Source: Bacteroidales bacterium
GTDB taxonomy: Bacteria; Bacteroidota; Bacteroidia; Bacteroidales; JAADGE01
Length of the DNA stretch: 7,520 nt
Direction of reading: 5' to 3'
Assembly: GCA_029934265.1 (NCBI GenBank)
Contig: JAOZMN010000139.1
Span: forward strand, 1-7,520
Positions within the stretch are counted from its first letter, which is position 1. Each line of letters opens with the position of its first letter. Below the pieces are notes generated by a model. The model ran no database searches and had not been told where the DNA came from. It saw only the letters and a program-made list of their open reading frames with translations. Made by a program: the position numbers and the translations under genes. This document shows, piece after piece, positions 5,948 through 7,520 of the stretch.

Positions 5948-6061
5948 ATAGGAAGAAATGATGAAATATCCGTAAAATATAAAGACGGAAAAATTATTGA
6001 GAATATTAAATTCAAAAAAGTAAAAAGCGATTTGGAAAATGAAAAATGTGAATTATTATAA
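5948..6061 (+). other. In-frame continuation after TGA, GRND-type C-terminal module
   Basis: Directly after the TGA of the preceding gene, the same frame stays open for 37 codons and ends with TAA at 6059-6061. The peptide begins IGRNDEISVKYKDGK, continues with a lysine-rich NIKFKKVKSDLENEK segment, and ends KCELL. The GRND opening is how SEC-C tails begin, but the cysteines of CPCGSG are replaced by a strand-like ISVKYKDG. There is no ATG in this frame, so it can only be expressed by readthrough, by a repaired reading frame, or not at all. The next start codon (6039) lies inside it, a 23-nt overlap typical of neighbouring coding regions. Confidence 0.5.
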
Positions 6062-7205
6062 AACGTTTTTAGTGTCGGGAATACTGCTTGTGATTATAAT
6101 ATCGTCATGCACCGATAAAAATAATACTACTAATAGAAATAATAATTCAAATTATAAAGAAATAAAATTAAAATATGCCGAATTATTTGAAATTTATAAG
6201 AATAAGAAGATTACCAAGTTGATAATAAGACCGGTAAAAAACAGTGTCATTTTTGAGGAATTTTATTTGATAGATAAAGAAGCGAAAATACCGGAAAATC
6301 TTAAAAATAAAAAAATAATAAGAACTCCGGTTGAAAAAGTTGTCTGTTTATCGACGACTTATGTTTCGTTTATTGATTTATTGAATGAAACGGAAACAAT
6401 TATCGGATTATCCGGAACGAAATACGTGAACAATAAAAAAGTTCAAAAAAATATTCGACAAGGAAAAACAGTAGAAGTCGGATATGAGCAAAATGTTGAT
6501 ATTGAGTTGTTAATGAGCTTAAAACCCGATGTTGTTTTTGCTTATAATTTGGATAATAATTTATCGTCTGTAGTAAGCAAAGCCGACAAATTAAATATCC
6601 CTTTTATTTCGCTGAATGCGTATCGAGAAACAGAAATACTTGGAGTTTCGGAATGGTTGAAGTTTTTTGCGGAATTTTACGATAAGGAACAAGAATCCGA
6701 AAATAAATTTACCGAAATTGCAAAAAGCTATAACGAAAACAAACAAACAGCAAACCAAACGGCAAGCAAACCCTTAATAATGACAGCTATGCCGTGGCAA
6801 GGAGCTTGGTATGTTCCCGGAGGAAAATCTTATATTTCAACATTAATTTCAGATGCCGGCGGAAATTATGTATGGAAAAATGATGCCGGCAACAAAAACT
6901 TGGCACTCTCGCTTGAAGACGTTTATAATCAAGCACAAAATGCAGATATATGGATAAATACAGGGCAGGCAAACTGTAAGCAGGATATTATCTCCACCGA
7001 TAAGCGTTTGGAAATGTTTACTGCATTGAAAAATGATAAAATCTTTAACAGAAATGCACGCACAAATATAAACGGTGGAAATGATTATTTTGAAAGCGGC
7101 ACAGTACGTCCGGATATAATTCTGAAAGATTTAATTAAAATTTTTCACCCCGAATTGTTGCCAGAACATAAATTATATTATTACAAAAAAATATTTTCGG
7201 AGTAG
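6039..7205 (+). CDS. Lipoprotein substrate-binding protein, BtuF/FhuD-like
   Basis: This 388-residue protein carries a lipoprotein signal: a short basic N-terminus, a hydrophobic run at 10-21 and the lipobox I21-S22-S23-C24. After an Asn-rich linker (25-38) comes an N-terminal subdomain (about 40-98), then the TroA-like type-III binding fold typical of cobalamin and iron-siderophore ABC transporters: VEKVVCLSTTYVSFIDLL (98-115), IIGLSGTKYV (121-130), VGYEQNVDIELLMSLKPDVVFAY (147-169), and a C-terminal lobe with WYVPGGKSYISTLISDAGG (257-275), NADIWINTG (301-309) and a final RPDIILKDLIKIFHPELL (357-374). Mature protein would sit on the periplasmic face of a membrane. No permease, ATPase or TonB receptor gene is visible, so the ligand (haem, siderophore iron or cobalamin) stays open. 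The ATG at 6039 lies within the end of the preceding open frame, suggesting coupling with the gene before it. Confidence 0.87.
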   Translation: MKNVNYYKTFLVSGILLVIIISSCTDKNNTTNRNNNSNYKEIKLKYAELFEIYKNKKITKLIIRPVKNSVIFEEFYLIDKEAKIPENLKNKKIIRTPVEKVVCLSTTYVSFIDLLNETETIIGLSGTKYVNNKKVQKNIRQGKTVEVGYEQNVDIELLMSLKPDVVFAYNLDNNLSSVVSKADKLNIPFISLNAYRETEILGVSEWLKFFAEFYDKEQESENKFTEIAKSYNENKQTANQTASKPLIMTAMPWQGAWYVPGGKSYISTLISDAGGNYVWKNDAGNKNLALSLEDVYNQAQNADIWINTGQANCKQDIISTDKRLEMFTALKNDKIFNRNARTNINGGNDYFESGTVRPDIILKDLIKIFHPELLPEHKLYYYKKIFSE

Positions 7206-7213
7206 GCTGAAAA
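7184..7213 (-). terminator. Candidate terminator for the minus-strand M23 gene
   Basis: On the minus strand, TTTTCAG (7213-7207) pairs with CCGAAAA (7200-7194) over 7 bp including one U-G pair, with a 6-nt loop, and is followed by TATTTTTTTG. The stem starts 10 nt beyond the M23 stop codon and lies mostly inside the last codons of the plus-strand lipoprotein gene. The stem is AT-rich, so its strength is uncertain. Confidence 0.4.
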
Positions 7214-7222
7214 CATCATAAC

Positions 7223-7520
7223 TTAATCCAAACTTAATCCTATCCTTGAAGTATGAGCTTGCATTATTTCATAATCTTCCGGACTTAAATCGAGCAAAAA
7301 ATAGTTTACCGGATTTATGCTTTTGCCCAAATGTAGTACTTCATAGTGTAGATGCGGTATAAATGATTTTCCTGTATTACCTATCGTTCCTATAAAATCA
7401 CCTCTTTTTACTTTTTGATTTCTTCGTACTTTTGTTTTGTTCAGATGTGCATAAATTGTTTCGTAACCGTTTCCGTGCTTTATTCTTATGTGATTCCCCA
7501 AACCTCTTTGTTTGCTGTCG
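7223..7520 (-). CDS. M23-family metallopeptidase, C-terminal part
   Basis: The minus-strand frame is open from the right edge to a TAA at 7223-7225, giving 98 residues of the C-terminal end; the start lies outside. It begins DSKQRGLGNHIRIKHGNGYE and continues TIYAHLNKTKV, then GDFIGTIGNTGKSFIPHLHYEV and SINPVNYFLLDLSPEDYE. These are M23 (LytM/lysostaphin-type) endopeptidase blocks. The HLH of PHLHYEV supplies a zinc ligand and the YAH histidine is also present; the first ligand motif (HxxxD) would lie upstream. Such enzymes cut peptide bridges in peptidoglycan, usually after export. The tail NPVNYFLLDLSPEDYE is the form common in Bacteroidota members. A TTG near 7501 could be read as a start, but it would cut the domain in half, so the gene clearly continues beyond the window. 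It converges on the lipoprotein gene with 17 nt between stops. Confidence 0.92.
   Translation of the reverse strand, partial: DSKQRGLGNHIRIKHGNGYETIYAHLNKTKVRRNQKVKRGDFIGTIGNTGKSFIPHLHYEVLHLGKSINPVNYFLLDLSPEDYEIMQAHTSRIGLSLD

Noticed and set aside
7220..7240. Direct repeat AACTTAATCC at the end of the M23 gene
   Set aside because: Only 10-11 bp, within the last codons of the M23 gene; no partner elsewhere in the window.

Overview
The window looks like a chromosome segment of a low-GC Bacteroidota member, probably Bacteroidales-like, though the rank below phylum is a guess. The signs are AT-rich spacers, near-absence of Shine-Dalgarno sites with A-rich leaders instead, one TAnnTTTG-type promoter candidate, an intact four-helix-bundle (S23/TIGR02436-type) protein, a BtuF-like lipoprotein of Bacteroidota type, and an M23 peptidase carrying the phylum's usual 'GLGNHIRI.HG.GYETIYAHL' block.

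Left part (1-4886): a rightward, operon-like array of respiratory genes. After the 3' tail of an unidentified gene come a NuoC-type subunit (156-695), a NuoD-type subunit (705-1916), a four-helix-bundle protein (2026-2373), a 595-residue fusion of a NuoI-like two-cluster ferredoxin with a GltD/NfnB-like FAD/NAD(P) oxidoreductase (2469-4256), and a two-CBS-domain protein (4354-4821). A strong intrinsic terminator follows (4852-4886). The NuoD homologue is not canonical. The expected quinone-site His and Tyr are absent. One cysteine remains in each region where [NiFe] hydrogenases carry CxxC. With the fused FAD module this suggests a complex-I-like, NAD(P)H- or ferredoxin-linked membrane complex with an unusual input module and possibly an unusual acceptor site. 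The membrane subunits and NuoB are not visible here.

Four gaps in this array (before nuoC, before the four-helix-bundle gene, before the fusion gene and before the CBS gene) hold copies of one AT-rich repeat. Each copy is a hairpin whose left arm (GATTTAYGATT...) follows a stop codon and whose right arm (...AATCRTAAATC) runs up towards the next start codon. The four-helix-bundle gene sits between two direct copies, which makes it look like a repeat-borne cassette inserted among the nuo genes.

Middle (4887-6061): a promoter candidate, a leader of about 160 nt without genes, and an unrecognised acidic 290-residue protein. Its TGA stop is followed in the same frame by 37 more codons that open with IGRND. 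This looks like a detached C-terminal module of the kind found where related proteins carry a SEC-C tail.

Right part (6039-7520): a lipoprotein substrate-binding protein of the BtuF/FhuD (TroA-like) class. Facing it, after a 17-nt gap, is the 3' end of an M23 peptidase gene on the minus strand that runs off the window.
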